The position numbers and the translations under genes were made by a program. The notes under the pieces were generated by a model. The model saw nothing but the letters and a program-made list of their open reading frames with translations. It made no database searches and had not been told where the DNA came from. Positions 16,438 to 25,375 of a DNA stretch of 40,812 nucleotides are shown here, piece by piece (position 1 is the first letter of the stretch; each line of letters starts with the position of its first letter). Origin of the DNA: an uncultured Bacteroidia bacterium (lineage in GTDB: Bacteria > Bacteroidota > Bacteroidia > Bacteroidales > UBA932); NCBI GenBank assembly GCA_902772985.1, contig CACYCP010000045.1, forward strand, positions 1 through 40,812. The letters run 5' to 3'.

Positions 16438-17847
16438 ATGAATTTCAAGAAATTAGGCATCATTATTCAGAGGGAATACCTGAATAAGGTCAAGAAAAAG
16501 AGTTTCCTTCTCATTACTTTCTTGGCACCGGTCTTTTTTGCCGCCATAGCCATCCTGCCTTCCGTCATCATGATGGGGACGAGGGAAGAGGCCAAGAAGG
16601 TGGGCGTAATCGACCGCAGCGGAATAGTGCTCCAGTATCTGGAAGACAACGACGTAACGCATTACATAAACCTTGGCACCGAGGTGAACGTGGACAGCCT
16701 TAAGGCCGATTTGAAAGCCTCCGGCGTGGATGTACTCCTGAGCATATCGGCTTTGGATCCGGAAACCCGTTCGGTCAAGGCCGATACCTATTCCGCAAAG
16801 CCGCTGGGTATGGATACCGGAAGCATGATTGAAGGCCGCATCAACGATGCCGTAGAGGCCTACCGCATCGAAAGTTACGGTATCGAGAACCTCGAGGAGA
16901 TAATGGAAGGCGTCAAGTCCAATGTGAAACTGCGCAGCTACACCATTGACGAAAGCGGCAAGGAGAATATATCGGAAAGCGGTATCTACATGATTCTTTC
17001 CATGATTCTGGGTATGGCCATATATATGTTCATCGCCCTGTTCTCCGGAATGGTTATGAGTTCCGTCATCGAGGAAAAGAGCTCCCGCGTGGTGGAAGTC
17101 CTTATGTCTTCGGTTAAGGCTACGGAACTCATGTTCGGCAAAATCATTGGAGTGGCGCTTGTCGCTCTTACCCAGTTCTTGCTGTGGATACTTCTCACCA
17201 TAATGCTGCTTGGCATCGCAATGGGCATTATGGGCAAGGACAAGATCATGGGTATTTTCGATGATGATTCCACTACCGAAATGGTCCAGCAGATGTCCGC
17301 TACCGGTGGCCTGAATCCCGGCGACATTGACCTGGAGAGCGCTCTGGCTGCAGCTTCGGATACCACGGCGGTCGCCGCCGGAGAGCCTTCCGGAATGGAT
17401 GTCGTGATGAGCACGCTTGGAAATATCAACCTTGGGCAGATAGTGATTGCCTTCCTGTTCTTCTTCGTATTCGGCTACCTTTTGTATGCCTCGCTCTTTG
17501 CGGCGATTGGCTCATCGGTTGAAAATGAAGGGGACAGCACTCAGCTTCAGCTGCCCGTCACCATTCCGCTGATGATCGGCTTCTTCGTGGCTCTGTATGC
17601 CTTCAAGGCACCGGGCAGCCAGCTGGTGTTCTGGTTCTCGATGATACCTTTCACCAGCCCCATCGTCATGCTGGCCCGCATCCCCTTCGGTGTGGCTACT
17701 TGGGAACTGGTCCTTAGCATCGTGCTGCTGGTGGGAACATTCATCGCCTGTGCCTGGGCATCGGCCAAAATTTACAAGGTGGGTATCCTTATGTTCGGGA
17801 AAAAATCCACGTTCAAAGACCTTTGGAAATGGTTAAAACAAAAGTAA
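16438..17847 (+). CDS. ABC-2 type transporter permease, NatB-like
   Basis: A 469-residue permease: TM1 near residues 22-44, a ~150-residue extracytoplasmic domain, then at least five TM helices in the C-terminal half. The segment MSSVIEEKSSRVVEVLMSS (in the loop after TM2) is the ABC-2 coupling signature. An insert between TM segments (about 275-320) is rich in Asp, Ala and Gly, probably an extracellular loop. It works with the ATPase just upstream. The 3' end overlaps the next gene by 19 bases. Confidence 0.9.
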   Translation: MNFKKLGIIIQREYLNKVKKKSFLLITFLAPVFFAAIAILPSVIMMGTREEAKKVGVIDRSGIVLQYLEDNDVTHYINLGTEVNVDSLKADLKASGVDVLLSISALDPETRSVKADTYSAKPLGMDTGSMIEGRINDAVEAYRIESYGIENLEEIMEGVKSNVKLRSYTIDESGKENISESGIYMILSMILGMAIYMFIALFSGMVMSSVIEEKSSRVVEVLMSSVKATELMFGKIIGVALVALTQFLLWILLTIMLLGIAMGIMGKDKIMGIFDDDSTTEMVQQMSATGGLNPGDIDLESALAAASDTTAVAAGEPSGMDVVMSTLGNINLGQIVIAFLFFFVFGYLLYASLFAAIGSSVENEGDSTQLQLPVTIPLMIGFFVALYAFKAPGSQLVFWFSMIPFTSPIVMLARIPFGVATWELVLSIVLLVGTFIACAWASAKIYKVGILMFGKKSTFKDLWKWLKQK

Positions 17848-18665
17848 GTCTGCTGTTTGCACTTGTGCTCTTTTCCTGCAGCCGGGCTCCGGAGATATCC
17901 TGGAGGCTGGTTCCGATGGACGGGCACAGGGCGGGGGCGAAGTCTGTGAATAAGGACAATGTCCGCCAGGCTTTGGGTTATTTCGAGGACAGCACATACG
18001 TTTCCCCGAAGGGAGAAAGGCTGTGCACCGGTTCGGCCATCGCCAAGGCGGCGAAGGTGATGATCGGGGTCCAGGACAGCCTGGCCTCCTTGAAAGTAGT
18101 CATCGGCCACAGCGATTCCATGCTCCTGAACCTTCGTACGGAACCGGACCTTCCACTTGGAAACCTGGTTGCCGATGCGCTTCGTTCGTATGCTTCAGGA
18201 TATTTCAAGCTGCCCATGGATTTTGCTGTGATTAACTTCGGGGGAATCCGCGTTCCAATGCCCAAGGGCGAGATTACCATCGAAGACATCAGCTCAATGT
18301 TCCCTTTCAAAAATTACATCTGTCATGTAAGAATGAAAGGAAGCGAGCTTACATCTTTGCTGGATACGCTTGCGGCCTCCAAGGCTTTTCAGGCGGTGAG
18401 CGGGGCAACGGTGAGGGTGAAGGACCATAAGGTGGAATCGGCCCTGATAGGGGGGAAGCCCATCAATCCAAGCCGAATTTATAACCTTGCCACCATCGAC
18501 TTCCTGCTGGATGGCGGCGACAGGATCAACATAGGCGCCCTGGCCCAGAAAGTTACCCTTTCCACGGTGCTCGTCAAGGATGTCATGCTCTCTTACGTGC
18601 GTTCCTGCGAGGCTGAAGGGAAGATGGTGAGCGGCAGGGCCGACGGTCGTGTAATAATGGAATAG
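17829..18665 (+). CDS. Lipoprotein with 5'-nucleotidase C-terminal domain
   Basis: A 278-residue predicted lipoprotein: signal peptide with lipobox LFS-C17, then the substrate-binding domain of UshA-type 5'-nucleotidases (PLGNLVADALRSYA, DFAVINFGGIRVPMPKGEIT in part, and a C-terminal YNLATIDFLLDGGD). It has no metallophosphoesterase domain, which is instead encoded by the next gene. The catalytic and specificity halves of one enzyme are therefore on two polypeptides, in reverse order relative to the fused enzyme. A TTG at 17823 is in frame, but the ATG at 17829 gives the proper signal peptide. Confidence 0.88.
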   Translation: MVKTKVSLLFALVLFSCSRAPEISWRLVPMDGHRAGAKSVNKDNVRQALGYFEDSTYVSPKGERLCTGSAIAKAAKVMIGVQDSLASLKVVIGHSDSMLLNLRTEPDLPLGNLVADALRSYASGYFKLPMDFAVINFGGIRVPMPKGEITIEDISSMFPFKNYICHVRMKGSELTSLLDTLAASKAFQAVSGATVRVKDHKVESALIGGKPINPSRIYNLATIDFLLDGGDRINIGALAQKVTLSTVLVKDVMLSYVRSCEAEGKMVSGRADGRVIME

Positions 18666-18670
18666 GCGAT

Positions 18671-19525
18671 ATGAAAAAACAAGGTATAATTCTATTGTCT
18701 GCGCTTTTTGCAGCAATTCTTTGGATGCCTTCCTGTTCCAGGCAGCGCAGCCTTACCATCATTCACGTCAACGATACCCATTCCCATCTGGAGGTTGAAC
18801 GCAGCGGGGAATACGAAGGGCAGGGGGGAGTGCTGGAGCGTGCCGCATTCATCGATTCCGTTCGCAGGGCCGACGGGGCCGAAAATGTCCTCCTTCTTCA
18901 CGCAGGGGATTTCTGCCAGGGAAGCATATATTTCTCGGAATTCGGCGGCAAGGTGGAGGTGGATCTCCTGAACGCCTTGGGCTACGACGTGGTAACACTT
19001 GGCAATCACGAGTTTGACAACGGACTTGAAGCCCTTGGCGACTTGCTGGACAGCCTGAAGGTGCCGGTCGCTTTGTGCAATTACGATTTCTCGCCATTCA
19101 AGGCAGGAAAGTATATCAAGCCCTATGTAATAGTGGAGAAGGCCGGGCTAAAGATTGGCGTTATCGGCGTCCTATGTTCCCGCTTGAAGGATATGGTGGC
19201 CGGAGATACCGGAAACCGCCTCCCTGAATTCGAGCTCATCCCCACTGTCCAGAAATATGCCGATGAAATTGCCCCCCTGTGCGACCTTGTCATAGCCCTG
19301 ACTCACATAGGATATGAGGAACACAATCCCGGAGATATCCTGGATCAGGAGCTTTGCGCAAAGACAAGGGGTATAGACCTCATCGTCGGAGGCCATTCCC
19401 ATACTTTCATGACAGAGCCCGCATACCTGCCGAATCTGGACGGCAAACCGGTACCCATTGTCCAGACAGGATGGATGGGTGTGGATATGGGAGAATTTCA
19501 CCTGAAGCTCAGGCCTCGCCGTTAG
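18671..19525 (+). CDS. Metallophosphatase lipoprotein (5'-nucleotidase catalytic half)
   Basis: A 284-residue calcineurin-like phosphoesterase, UshA/5'-nucleotidase type. Metal-binding motifs in order: HVNDTHSH, HAGDFCQG, LGNHEFDNG, THIGYEEH and GGHSHTF. The N-terminus is a signal peptide with a probable lipobox ending at C22. It stops after the metallophos domain, whereas UshA continues into a nucleotide-binding domain; that domain is in the gene 5 bases upstream. Together they may dephosphorylate nucleotides in the periplasm. The stop overlaps that of convergent yicC (TTAG). Confidence 0.9.
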   Translation: MKKQGIILLSALFAAILWMPSCSRQRSLTIIHVNDTHSHLEVERSGEYEGQGGVLERAAFIDSVRRADGAENVLLLHAGDFCQGSIYFSEFGGKVEVDLLNALGYDVVTLGNHEFDNGLEALGDLLDSLKVPVALCNYDFSPFKAGKYIKPYVIVEKAGLKIGVIGVLCSRLKDMVAGDTGNRLPEFELIPTVQKYADEIAPLCDLVIALTHIGYEEHNPGDILDQELCAKTRGIDLIVGGHSHTFMTEPAYLPNLDGKPVPIVQTGWMGVDMGEFHLKLRPRR

Positions 19526-20424
19526 AGGATATTCATTGACTGCTCGCGAATTTTTTCCAATTCGTCCTTCATTTTCACAACCAGCTTCTGGATGCCCGCG
19601 TGGTTAGCCTTGGAGCCGGTTGTGTTTATTTCGCGCCCCATTTCCTGGATAATGAAGCCAAGCTTCTTTCCAGGGCACTCTTCCGTGTCGATGGTTTCCT
19701 TGAAATAGTTGCAGTGCTGGCGAAGGCGCACTTTCTCTTCGTTGATATCGTATTTTTCCAGATAATAGACGAGTTCCTGCTCGAAGCGTGAAGGATCCGG
19801 CTTTAGCGAAAGCTCTTCCAGGCTCTTCAAAAGTTTTTCCTTAACGAGGGCCATCCTTTCGCTTTCCAGGCTTTCAACCTGATCGTAGAGAGCCAGAATA
19901 TTATCCACACGGGAGCATACATCGGCATAAAGAGCCTTCCCTTCAAGGATACGGTATTCCGTTAGACTGGCAATTGCCTGGTCCAGGGCGGCTTCAACCG
20001 CCGGCCAGTCCTGCTCGTCCATTATTTCGGCCTTGTGGCTGTCCGTAACCTCCGGGAGGCGAAGGATGGACGCGAGAAGTTCGTTGTTCAGGAGCTCTTT
20101 CTTGTTATTGTCGTAGTAGTCGAAGCCGCTGAGCTGCGACCTTATCTGGACAAGCTGGTTGTAGTATGAACTGATGGCCGAGGCGTTCAGCGGTCTTGCC
20201 ACGGCTTCCTCGGCGGCTTCATAATTAACGAACATGTCAATGGTTCCGCGGACCAGGCGGGAAGCAAGCGTTTTCCTCACAATCAAGTCCTTATCCTTCG
20301 GAAGGATGGAACTTTTTATGCTGATGTCGGCACTTTTTGAATTAAGGCTGCGGAGTTCAATTGTAATGGTGCCGCTTTTAATTCTGGCCTGGGCCTTGCC
20401 ATAGCCGGTCATTGACTGAATCAT
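19522..20424 (-). CDS. yicC: YicC/YloC family endoribonuclease
   Basis: A 300-residue YicC-family protein beginning with the hallmark MIQSMTGYGKAQ and ending with the conserved NTTGSKANHAGIQKLVVKMK (in part) and KIREQSMNIL. E. coli YicC is an endoribonuclease linked to RNA turnover and stationary phase. The frame is open upstream to 20568, but the ATG at 20424 is the family start and lies 1 base after the preceding stop. Third gene of the tdk operon. Confidence 0.93.
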   Translation of the reverse strand: MIQSMTGYGKAQARIKSGTITIELRSLNSKSADISIKSSILPKDKDLIVRKTLASRLVRGTIDMFVNYEAAEEAVARPLNASAISSYYNQLVQIRSQLSGFDYYDNNKKELLNNELLASILRLPEVTDSHKAEIMDEQDWPAVEAALDQAIASLTEYRILEGKALYADVCSRVDNILALYDQVESLESERMALVKEKLLKSLEELSLKPDPSRFEQELVYYLEKYDINEEKVRLRQHCNYFKETIDTEECPGKKLGFIIQEMGREINTTGSKANHAGIQKLVVKMKDELEKIREQSMNIL

Positions 20425-20425
20425 A

Positions 20426-21397
20426 TCATGAATCTTTAGGTAATGCGTAAACTCGTATGTATTCGCCTGTAAGGCCGTTTGCCCCATCCTGTGAGTCACA
20501 GATGAGAAGAAGTGTCTGCGTGCCGTCCTTAAGGGTGGGGCCAAGGCACATCCCTTCATAATTACCAAGGTCCAGGGCCGACGTCATGAACTTCACAAGC
20601 AGTTTTTTCTTCAGGACCTTGCCTTTTCCCTCCGAAGGATCGACGATAAAAATATTATTGGAAGTGAAACTTCCCAGCATATCGAAAAAGCCGCCGGAAG
20701 GGATATAAACCTCCCTTTCCAGAACCGCGATTTTTCCGCTTGGAAGCACTGTCATTGCCGATATCCCGAAGGCGTAGGCCTTTGCCGCCTTTACCTCTTT
20801 TTCCGAAGCTATGGGCTCCTGGGTTTTGTATAGGTATTCCCCGTCAGGGCCAAGGTTCGACAATTTGAAAGCCTGGATGCGGTGGAGCCTTTCTTCCTTT
20901 TCCCCTTTCAGGGGGGATTCCGTGGTGACGTAAAATCGGCCTTTGTGATAGGCCAGGGCCTCGAATCCACGGTTGGGGACAATGTTTTTGAAGATTTTGG
21001 GGACTTTGAGTTCCCTTCCGGTGAGGCTTCCATCCAATTTGTATTCCCTTATCCTCTGGTCGCTTTCCGAGGCTATGAAAAGCGTCTTTTTCTCCGGCAC
21101 GTAAACTATATCCTCGTTGTCGAAAACCTTCAGGCCCTTGCTTTCGGTTTCAAGGTAATTTACCGGGCCGATGTTTCCGTTACTGTCGAAGCCCAGGGTG
21201 AAGAAGAAAAGGGTGCTTTTTTTGTCGTGAACCACGGCGTAGGTCTCTTCCTCTACGCGGGTTATGCCGGAATATTGTCCCACAGGGATGTTATCCAGGC
21301 GGCGAACCTGAATAAGTTTTGCCTGGGCCGATGCGGCAATGGCCGGAAACAGGATCCCGGCACACACGGCTGCGACTTTCACCCTGCGGAAAAACAT
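20426..21397 (-). CDS. Exported protein, esterase-like-activity-of-phytase family
   Basis: A 323-residue secreted protein; signal peptide cleaved probably at ASA|Q (24/25). The mature part is a beta-propeller with family landmarks YSGITRV, NRGFEALA, VLEREV and NYEGMCLGP, as in the Phytase-like (PF13449) family. Biochemical function is poorly defined. The frame extends upstream to 21607 inside tdk, but the ATG at 21397 gives a good signal peptide and is 1 base after the tdk stop. Confidence 0.85.
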   Translation of the reverse strand: MFFRRVKVAAVCAGILFPAIAASAQAKLIQVRRLDNIPVGQYSGITRVEEETYAVVHDKKSTLFFFTLGFDSNGNIGPVNYLETESKGLKVFDNEDIVYVPEKKTLFIASESDQRIREYKLDGSLTGRELKVPKIFKNIVPNRGFEALAYHKGRFYVTTESPLKGEKEERLHRIQAFKLSNLGPDGEYLYKTQEPIASEKEVKAAKAYAFGISAMTVLPSGKIAVLEREVYIPSGGFFDMLGSFTSNNIFIVDPSEGKGKVLKKKLLVKFMTSALDLGNYEGMCLGPTLKDGTQTLLLICDSQDGANGLTGEYIRVYALPKDS

Positions 21398-21398
21398 C

Positions 21399-21974
21399 CT
21401 ACTCGTCTTCCTGCAGGGCTTTGTTGTAGCACTGCCGGCAAAGGGGCTCGTAAATGTCCTTCTCTCCAAGGACAACCAGTTTCTTGCTGGCCGACAGACG
21501 GTGAGAATGATTTGCAAGGGCGCCGCAGCGCACGCAGATGGCATGGACTTTCTGGACATCTTCGGCAATTGCGAGAAGGCCGGGCATGGGGCCGAAAGGC
21601 TTGCCAAGATAGTCGGTGTCCAGGCCGGCGATGATTACCCTGACACCACGCTTGTTGGCCAGTTCCTGGACCACTTCTATGATGCTTTCATCGAAGAACT
21701 GGGCCTCGTCAATGCCCACGACCTGAATGTCATCGGGAATCTGGAGCATCCTGGAAGGGCTCTTTATCGGAGTGCAGGAAATGCTGTGGGAGTCGTGCGA
21801 GACCACGTCCAAATCTGAATAACGCTTGTCTATGCTTGGCTTGAAAGTGGCAATCTTCTGCTTTGCGAACTGAGCCCTTTTGAGCCTTCTGATTAGTTCC
21901 TCCGTTTTTCCGGAGAACATGGACCCGCAAATAACTTCAATGCAGCCCGATTTATTTGCATTTTCTAAAAACAT
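21399..21974 (-). CDS. tdk: Thymidine kinase
   Basis: A 191-residue type II thymidine kinase: P-loop [10 protein letters not shown] (17-26), IDEAQFF with the catalytic Glu, and a zinc site from CVRCG and CRQC. It phosphorylates thymidine in the salvage pathway. The frame is open to an ATG at 22031, but a minus-strand -7 box at 22026-22019 lies downstream of that ATG. The ATG at 21974 therefore fits transcription better and gives the normal family length. First gene of tdk/phytase-like/yicC. Confidence 0.92.
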   Translation of the reverse strand: MFLENANKSGCIEVICGSMFSGKTEELIRRLKRAQFAKQKIATFKPSIDKRYSDLDVVSHDSHSISCTPIKSPSRMLQIPDDIQVVGIDEAQFFDESIIEVVQELANKRGVRVIIAGLDTDYLGKPFGPMPGLLAIAEDVQKVHAICVRCGALANHSHRLSASKKLVVLGEKDIYEPLCRQCYNKALQEDE

Positions 21975-21987
21975 TTCCTTAACTTTG
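21955..21987 (+). promoter_or_regulatory. Promoter of the acidic protein/rsmI operon
   Basis: TTTG at 21955-21958 and TAACTTTG at 21980-21987 with a 21-bp spacer. The -33 lies within the 5' end of tdk on the opposite strand. The leader to the ATG at 22034 is 46 bases. Confidence 0.7.
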
Positions 21988-22018
21988 TTACGTGAGTGGA
22001 TAGAAGGGTTGTCAGATG

Positions 22019-22026
22019 CAAATATA
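22019..22026 (-). promoter_or_regulatory. -7 box for tdk
   Basis: TATATTTG on the minus strand, 44 bases upstream of the ATG at 21974. It helps decide the tdk start and faces the promoter of the divergent gene, so both transcripts overlap at their 5' ends. Confidence 0.55.
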
Positions 22027-22033
22027 ATCATTT

Positions 22034-22645
22034 ATGGGCAATAGTCATACAGATTTTTTACAAGATTTTTCGGCCGAGTTGCAGCAGTTGAAGGAGCGTA
22101 TCGCCCTTTTGGAAGAGCGGCTTGCCGCCTATGAAGCTCCAGAGGAAGAAAGTGCTCCGGAAGAGGAGCCGGCGGTGGATTTTACCGATATCGACCTTTC
22201 GACGGAAGAAGATTCTTCGTCGCCTTCGGCTCCTCAGGATGACAGTGAGAGTACACCTGTCACTCCGACACCTCTTTCTGTCACTCCGGACGAAGCCGAT
22301 GAAACTCCAGCTGTCACGTTGAGCGATATTCCCATCGTCATTCCAAGTGAATCCAAGGAATCTCACAAGCCCCTGGCATTGCCGCAGTATCCCTGGCAGA
22401 CTGACCGTCCCGGATTGCCGGTTAAGAACATCCGCAGCGGCATCTCCCTGCTGGACCGCGCCATGTTCGTGAATACGCTCTTCGGGGAGGACCCCCAGCT
22501 GTATGCCAACACCATTGCCGACCTGAATGAGATGGAGGACCTTGAAACGGCTGTCGATTATATCGCCGCACATTTCCCCGACTGGGACCTCAGGAGCGAC
22601 GCGGTTTACCATTTCATGATGTCCATACGTAAAAAACTTGGATAG
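22034..22645 (+). CDS. Hypothetical acidic protein with coiled coil and conserved C-terminus
   Basis: Not recognised by name; 203 residues. An N-terminal coiled coil (about 8-33, LQQLKERIALLEERLAAYE) is followed by a ~85-residue low-complexity segment rich in Glu, Asp, Pro, Ser and Thr (residues 35-115), then a compact C-terminal domain (about 130-203) with ISLLDRAMFVNTLFGEDP and FPDWDLRSDAVYHFM. No signal peptide or TM, so cytosolic. It sits between tdk and rsmI. The layout suggests an oligomerising protein with a flexible linker; function unknown. Confidence 0.85.
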   Translation: MGNSHTDFLQDFSAELQQLKERIALLEERLAAYEAPEEESAPEEEPAVDFTDIDLSTEEDSSSPSAPQDDSESTPVTPTPLSVTPDEADETPAVTLSDIPIVIPSESKESHKPLALPQYPWQTDRPGLPVKNIRSGISLLDRAMFVNTLFGEDPQLYANTIADLNEMEDLETAVDYIAAHFPDWDLRSDAVYHFMMSIRKKLG

Positions 22646-22647
22646 AA

Positions 22648-23379
22648 GTGGCCGGAACCCTTTATATTGTCCCTACCCCCGTAGGGAATCTGGAGGATAT
22701 GACCATGCGTGCCGTGAGAATCCTTTCGGAGGCTCAGCTTGTCCTTGCCGAGGATACCCGCACCACGTCGGTCCTGCTCAATCATTATAATATCCACGCA
22801 AGGGTTCAAAGCCATCACAAGTACAACGAACATCAGAAAGTTGAAATAATAAAGGAGCGCATCCTGGAAGGAATGGACGTGGCGCTTGTAAGCGATGCCG
22901 GCACTCCCGGAATCTCGGATCCCGGCTTCCTGCTTGTCAGGGCTTGTGCCGATGCCGGTATCACCGTCCAAACCCTGCCGGGGCCAACGGCCTGCATTCC
23001 GGCCCTGGTGTCATCGGGACTGCCTTGCGACCGTTTCGTCTTCGAAGGCTTCCTTCCACAGAAAAAGGGCCGGGAAACGCGTCTGAAGGAACTGTCGGCC
23101 GAAAGCAGGACGATGGTTTTTTACGAATCGCCTTACAGGCTGGTTAAAACCCTGGAACAGTTTGTCCGCTTCTTCTCTCCGGAACGAAGATGCTGCGTTT
23201 CCAGGGAAATTTCGAAAATTCATGAAGAGCACAAGCGAGGCACCCTGGAAGAGGTCCTGGCACATTTTAAGGAACACGAACCCAAAGGAGAGATAGTGAT
23301 AACGCTCGAAGGAGCACAAAAAGAGAAAAAAGCCAAGAAGAGTTATGGAAGAGGGGAAGGGGGCGAGCAGCAAGGATAA
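22648..23379 (+). CDS. rsmI: 16S rRNA 2'-O-ribose C1402 methyltransferase
   Basis: A 243-residue tetrapyrrole-methylase-fold enzyme. N-terminal LYIVPTPVGNLEDMTMRAVR, then EDTRTT, VSDAGTPGISDPG and LPGPTA are RsmI signatures. It uses SAM to methylate the ribose of C1402 in the decoding centre. GTG start two bases after the preceding stop. The last 35 bases overlap the next gene in another frame; the C-terminal tail is Lys/Gly-rich and poorly conserved. Confidence 0.94.
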   Translation: MAGTLYIVPTPVGNLEDMTMRAVRILSEAQLVLAEDTRTTSVLLNHYNIHARVQSHHKYNEHQKVEIIKERILEGMDVALVSDAGTPGISDPGFLLVRACADAGITVQTLPGPTACIPALVSSGLPCDRFVFEGFLPQKKGRETRLKELSAESRTMVFYESPYRLVKTLEQFVRFFSPERRCCVSREISKIHEEHKRGTLEEVLAHFKEHEPKGEIVITLEGAQKEKKAKKSYGRGEGGEQQG

Positions 23380-24265
23380 GGGCGGAATTGGCGCAAGTTT
23401 CACAAGAGGTGCCATAGCCCTGGTTTTCATCATTATAGGTTATCAGCTGGCCTTGTTCGTTCACAAGGCTGCGGTTCTTCGCGTGGAAGCAAACAGGGAC
23501 AGGCCGGATACGGTTTATGTATATATGTCAAATGGTGGGGAAGACGTCCCGGCTTCGCCCGAAACGACAAATGGCGGAGTAAAAATGAAAAAGGAAGTTG
23601 TGCGGAAGAATGCGCCGCACAGCCCGGCAGTTAAGCAGGTCAGGGAACGGACGCGGACGGTGGAAAGTTTTCCTTTTAATCCGAATACGGTTTCAGTTGA
23701 TGACCTCCAGCGCCTGGGCTTTTCCGAAAAACAGGCCCAGGCCATAGACAATTACCGGAAAAAAGGCGGTCACTTCAACAGGAGAGAGGATTTCGCGAAA
23801 TCCTTCGTCGTGGCCGATTCCGTATATTCCCGCCTGGAAAAATACATCAATATCCCAAAACTGGACCTCAACAAGGCCGACAGTGTGTCGCTCCTGGCCC
23901 TGCCGGGAATCGGCCCGTATTTCGCAGGAAAGATAGTGAGTTACAGAGCCAGTCTTCGGGGCTATTCCACCACAAGCCAGCTCCTTGACATTTACCGTTT
24001 TGACGAGGAAAAATACAATGGTCTGAAGGATCTTGTGAACTGCTCCCGGCCCGAGCCTTATCCAATTTGGACGCTGCCGGAAGAGGAGCTTGCAAAGCAT
24101 CCCTATATTTCGAAGAGGGAGGCTCATGGGATAGTGCTTTTCCGGACTCATCAACCCTCCTCCAAATGCACGGTGGAAGAATTGAAAAAATCCGGCGTAA
24201 TCTCTGAAGAGCACGCCGGATCCCTTTCGAAATGTGTTCTGGCTAGTCCTGAACCTGACTCATAG
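23345..24265 (+). CDS. Membrane-anchored helix-hairpin-helix (ComEA-like) protein
   Basis: A 306-residue protein with a cytosolic N-terminal tail, one TM helix (about 21-41) and a soluble part carrying several helix-hairpin-helix units. The clearest is [25 protein letters not shown] (in part), followed by [21 protein letters not shown]; earlier [23 protein letters not shown] is a degenerate one. HhH domains of this kind bind DNA non-specifically, as in ComEA of competence systems, but a single gene does not prove uptake. It overlaps rsmI by 35 bases and convergent recA by 23. Confidence 0.85.
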   Translation: MEEGKGASSKDKGGIGASFTRGAIALVFIIIGYQLALFVHKAAVLRVEANRDRPDTVYVYMSNGGEDVPASPETTNGGVKMKKEVVRKNAPHSPAVKQVRERTRTVESFPFNPNTVSVDDLQRLGFSEKQAQAIDNYRKKGGHFNRREDFAKSFVVADSVYSRLEKYINIPKLDLNKADSVSLLALPGIGPYFAGKIVSYRASLRGYSTTSQLLDIYRFDEEKYNGLKDLVNCSRPEPYPIWTLPEEELAKHPYISKREAHGIVLFRTHQPSSKCTVEELKKSGVISEEHAGSLSKCVLASPEPDS

Positions 24266-25274
24266 CCTCGCGAATCTTTTCTTCAATCTCCTCGGCCAGA
24301 TCGGGGTTGTCTTTCATGAGTTGCTTGGTGCTTTCGCGGCCCTGGGCAAGTTTGCTTTCGTTGTAGCTGAACCAGGAGCCGGATTTCTGGATGATACCAA
24401 GCTCTACGCCAAGGTCCACGATTTCACCGCTGCGGGAAATGCCTTCCCCGAAGACGATGTCGAATTCCGCCTTCTTGAAAGGAGGGGCCATCTTGTTCTT
24501 TACCACTTTCACCTTCACGCGGTTGCCAAGGGCCTCGTCGCCGTCCTTGATCTGGGTGGTGCGGCGGATGTCCAGGCGCACGGAAGCATAGAACTTGAGG
24601 GCGTTGCCGCCGGTGGTGGTTTCAGGATTGCCGAACATGATTCCAATCTTCTCCCTGAGCTGATTGATGAAGATGCAGCAAGTTCCTGTCTTTGAGATAT
24701 TTGCAGTGAGCTTGCGAAGTGCCTGGCTCATGAGGCGGGCCTGAAGGCCGACCTTGTTGTCGCCCATTTCGCCTTCGATTTCGGCCCTGGGGGTAAGAGC
24801 GGCGACGGAGTCTATGACTACAATGTCAAGTGCGCCGCTGCGGATAAGGTTATCGGCAATTTCAAGGGCTTGCTCTCCGTTGTCCGGCTGGGAGATGAGA
24901 AGGGTGTCCAAATCTACTCCAAGAGCCTTTGCATAACTTCTGTCGAAGGCATGCTCTGCGTCTATGATTGCGGCAATGCCGCCGGCTTTCTGGGCCTGGG
25001 CGATTGCGTGGATTGCCAGGGTGGTCTTACCGGACGATTCCGGGCCATAGATTTCGATAATGCGTCCTTTGGGGTATCCGCCAATTCCCAGGGCGTGGTC
25101 CAAAGCGATTGAACCGCTGGGAATAACCTGCGTGGCATCCCACTGGGCCTGGTCTCCCAGTTTCATGATGGTGCCTTTGCCGAAGTCTTTTTCAATTTTG
25201 TCAATGGTGGCCTGCAGTGCCTTCAGTTTGGCTGCATTCTGGGCCTGGGATGTTTCTGCTGCTTCCTTTGCCAT
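24243..25274 (-). CDS. recA: Recombinase A
   Basis: A 343-residue RecA: Walker [10 protein letters not shown], Walker [18 protein letters not shown], loop L2 and [17 protein letters not shown] (in part), EKIGIMFG, and the C-terminal acidic tail. It forms filaments on ssDNA for homologous recombination and SOS induction. The 3' end overlaps the convergent HhH gene by 23 bases, with no room for a terminator between them. recX lies on the other strand about 3.5 kb away. Confidence 0.97.
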   Translation of the reverse strand: MAKEAAETSQAQNAAKLKALQATIDKIEKDFGKGTIMKLGDQAQWDATQVIPSGSIALDHALGIGGYPKGRIIEIYGPESSGKTTLAIHAIAQAQKAGGIAAIIDAEHAFDRSYAKALGVDLDTLLISQPDNGEQALEIADNLIRSGALDIVVIDSVAALTPRAEIEGEMGDNKVGLQARLMSQALRKLTANISKTGTCCIFINQLREKIGIMFGNPETTTGGNALKFYASVRLDIRRTTQIKDGDEALGNRVKVKVVKNKMAPPFKKAEFDIVFGEGISRSGEIVDLGVELGIIQKSGSWFSYNESKLAQGRESTKQLMKDNPDLAEEIEEKIREAMSQVQD

Positions 25275-25321
25275 ACGTGCTTTTGTTTTTGTTAATTTGC
25301 GGGCATCCTGTACCGCGTTTA

Positions 25322-25329
25322 CAAAGATA
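25322..25329 (-). promoter_or_regulatory. -7 box for recA
   Basis: TATCTTTG on the minus strand, 47 bases upstream of the recA ATG. No obvious LexA-type palindrome was seen around it. Confidence 0.55.
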
Positions 25330-25362
25330 AAAAAACTACTGTAAATATAAGCGATTTTTTCT

Positions 25363-25370
25363 TATTTTTG
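25363..25370 (+). promoter_or_regulatory. -7 box for the rlmN operon
   Basis: TATTTTTG ends 5 bases before the ATG at 25376, again implying almost no leader. No clear -33. Confidence 0.55.
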
Positions 25371-25375
25371 TGGCT

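Noticed and set aside
20882-21634. Plus-strand open frame (250 codons) antisense to the phytase-like and tdk genes
   Set aside because: Crosses the boundary of two real genes on the other strand; low-complexity translation without motifs.
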